Part shown: positions 5,922-6,597 of the stretch, one piece after another | Numbering within the stretch: position 1 is the first letter of the stretch | Layout: every line of letters starts with the position of its first letter | Source of the DNA: UBA4717 sp045580165 | Lineage (GTDB): Bacteria; Bacillota; Clostridia; Oscillospirales; CAG-272 | Direction of reading: 5' to 3' | Assembly (NCBI GenBank): GCA_045580165.1 | Contig: JAZNNG010000072.1 | Coordinates: 1-6,597 of the forward strand | DNA length: 6,597 bases | Notes under the pieces: model-generated | Seen by the model: the letters and a program-made list of their open reading frames with translations, nothing else | What the model was told of the DNA's origin: nothing | Database searches by the model: none | Position numbers and translations under genes: made by a program

Positions 5922-6464
5922 ATGGCTGAAGAAACAAAGAAGGAAAAAAACGACGCGGCAAAGAAAAAGACCGCCGACAAAAAGCCTGTTGACGACAAAA
6001 AGCTGAAGGCTGAGCTTGAGGACACAAAAAAGCAGCTCGAAGCCAAGGAGACGGAGCTTCTCGAGCAGAACGATAAGTATATGCGAATGATCGCCGAATA
6101 CGATAACTTCAGAAAGCGTACGGCAAAGGAAAAGGAAGGTATTTACACCGATGCATTTTTTGATGCGATAGGGCAGATACTTCCTATAATCGACAACGTC
6201 GAAAGAGCTGCGGCATTCAAGGAATCCGAGCAGGTGGCGCAGGGTATCGAGATGATACTCAAGAGCTTCAATGAAATGCTTGTGAAAAACAACGTGACGG
6301 CATACGGTGAAGCAGGCGAGGAGTTCGACCCCAACATTCACAACGCGGTAATGCATATCGAGGACGGTTCCCTCGGTGAAAACGTAATTGCAGAGGTGTT
6401 CCAGAAGGGCTACCGCAAGGACGAAAAAATACTCAGATACGCTATGGTAAAGGTAGCAAACTAA
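5922..6464 (+). CDS. grpE: Nucleotide exchange factor GrpE
   Basis: GrpE is the cytoplasmic co-chaperone that releases ADP from DnaK, resetting its substrate-binding cycle. The 180-residue product has a disordered Lys/Asp/Glu-rich N-terminus (1-25), a long dimerising helix (about 26-75) with YDNFRKRT at 60-67, a helical-bundle segment with LPIIDNVERA at 87-96, and a C-terminal beta-wing with EFDPNIHNAV (134-143) and VFQKGYRKDEKILRYAMVKV (159-178), the region of the family signature. Length and domain order are normal. The ATG is preceded by AAAGGA (5909-5914) at 7-nt spacing. It lies between hrcA and dnaK, the usual Firmicutes order, and should be co-transcribed under CIRCE/HrcA control. Confidence 0.98.
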   Translation: MAEETKKEKNDAAKKKTADKKPVDDKKLKAELEDTKKQLEAKETELLEQNDKYMRMIAEYDNFRKRTAKEKEGIYTDAFFDAIGQILPIIDNVERAAAFKESEQVAQGIEMILKSFNEMLVKNNVTAYGEAGEEFDPNIHNAVMHIEDGSLGENVIAEVFQKGYRKDEKILRYAMVKVAN

Positions 6465-6480
6465 CATAAAAATAAACAAT

Positions 6481-6505
6481 CATGATACGGAGGTAAATTA
6501 TCATG
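6481..6505 (+). promoter_or_regulatory. Hairpin holding the dnaK start codon, with the Shine-Dalgarno in its loop
   Basis: CATGATA (6481-6487) is exactly complementary to TATCATG (6499-6505), and a flanking U-G pair (6480/6506) could extend it. The 11-nt loop CGGAGGTAAAT contains the ribosome site GGAGGT (6489-6494), and the AUG (6503-6505) forms the base of the stem. The pairing is direct observation; a translational control role is inference. The stem is short and mostly A-U, so it would be only marginally stable. Confidence 0.5.
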
Positions 6506-6597
6506 GGAAAGATCATAGGAATAGATTTAGGTACAACAAACTCTTGCGTGGCGGTTTTCGAGGGCGGTGAGCCTATCGTTATCACCAATCCCGAGGG
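6503..6597 (+). CDS. dnaK: Molecular chaperone DnaK (Hsp70), N-terminal fragment cut by the window end
   Basis: The first 31 codons encode a start typical of DnaK: residues 4-14 IIGIDLGTTNS form the phosphate-1 loop of the Hsp70 nucleotide-binding domain, followed by CVAVFEGGEP and ITNPE. DnaK is the ATP-dependent cytoplasmic chaperone that works with GrpE and DnaJ. The ATG at 6503 has GGAGGT 8 nt upstream and starts 38 nt after grpE. The frame is open at the window edge, so the truncation is an artefact of the window. dnaJ would be expected downstream but is not visible here. Confidence 0.97.
   Translation, partial: MGKIIGIDLGTTNSCVAVFEGGEPIVITNPE

Noticed and set aside
5811..6479. Minus-strand 222-codon open frame opposite grpE
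   Set aside because: It is antisense to the unmistakable grpE and the end of hrcA; its length reflects codon bias of the real genes on the other strand.
6482..6496. Four-codon upstream reading frame (ATG to TAA) covering the dnaK ribosome site
   Set aside because: It has no ribosome site of its own and is a by-product of the CATGATA hairpin arm.

Overview
The window looks like a chromosomal segment of a Clostridia-type Firmicute, probably a gut Oscillospirales/Ruminococcaceae-like lineage. The Firmicutes-type heat-shock order hrcA-grpE-dnaK sits behind a CIRCE operator, Shine-Dalgarno sequences are strong (GGAGGTGA type), base composition is balanced, and one intergenic gap is rich in short palindromes. 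The lineage is inferred from gene content and style; no taxonomic marker gene is present.

Region 1 (1-3568, minus strand) is a two-gene operon for a heterodimeric ABC exporter. A promoter near 3540-3568 drives the 578-residue half-transporter, which overlaps the 577-residue half-transporter by the 4 bases ATGA. A hairpin terminator at 6-41 abuts the last stop codon. Non-consensus residues are split between the two subunits so that one ATP site should be degenerate and the other competent, as in TM287/288-type exporters.

Region 2 (3507-4138) has no credible gene. It holds two near-identical 66-bp direct repeats exactly 90 bp apart, followed by a dense series of short perfect or near-perfect hairpins. 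It resembles a mosaic of non-coding repetitive elements and is the least explained part of the window.

Region 3 (4056-4666, plus strand) is a monocistronic unit: a textbook sigma-A promoter (TTGACA-N17-TATAAT), a 159-residue protein with a helical N-terminal half and two C-terminal zinc ribbons, and a strong intrinsic terminator.

Region 4 (4667-6597, plus strand) is the class I heat-shock operon: a CIRCE half-site, a probable promoter, a CIRCE operator with one mismatch, hrcA (repressor), grpE (nucleotide exchange factor) and the first 31 codons of dnaK. HrcA would bind CIRCE and repress its own operon. Two details stand out: the strongest hrcA ribosome binding site faces an ACG codon instead of a normal start, and the dnaK start codon lies in a short hairpin that displays the Shine-Dalgarno sequence in its loop.
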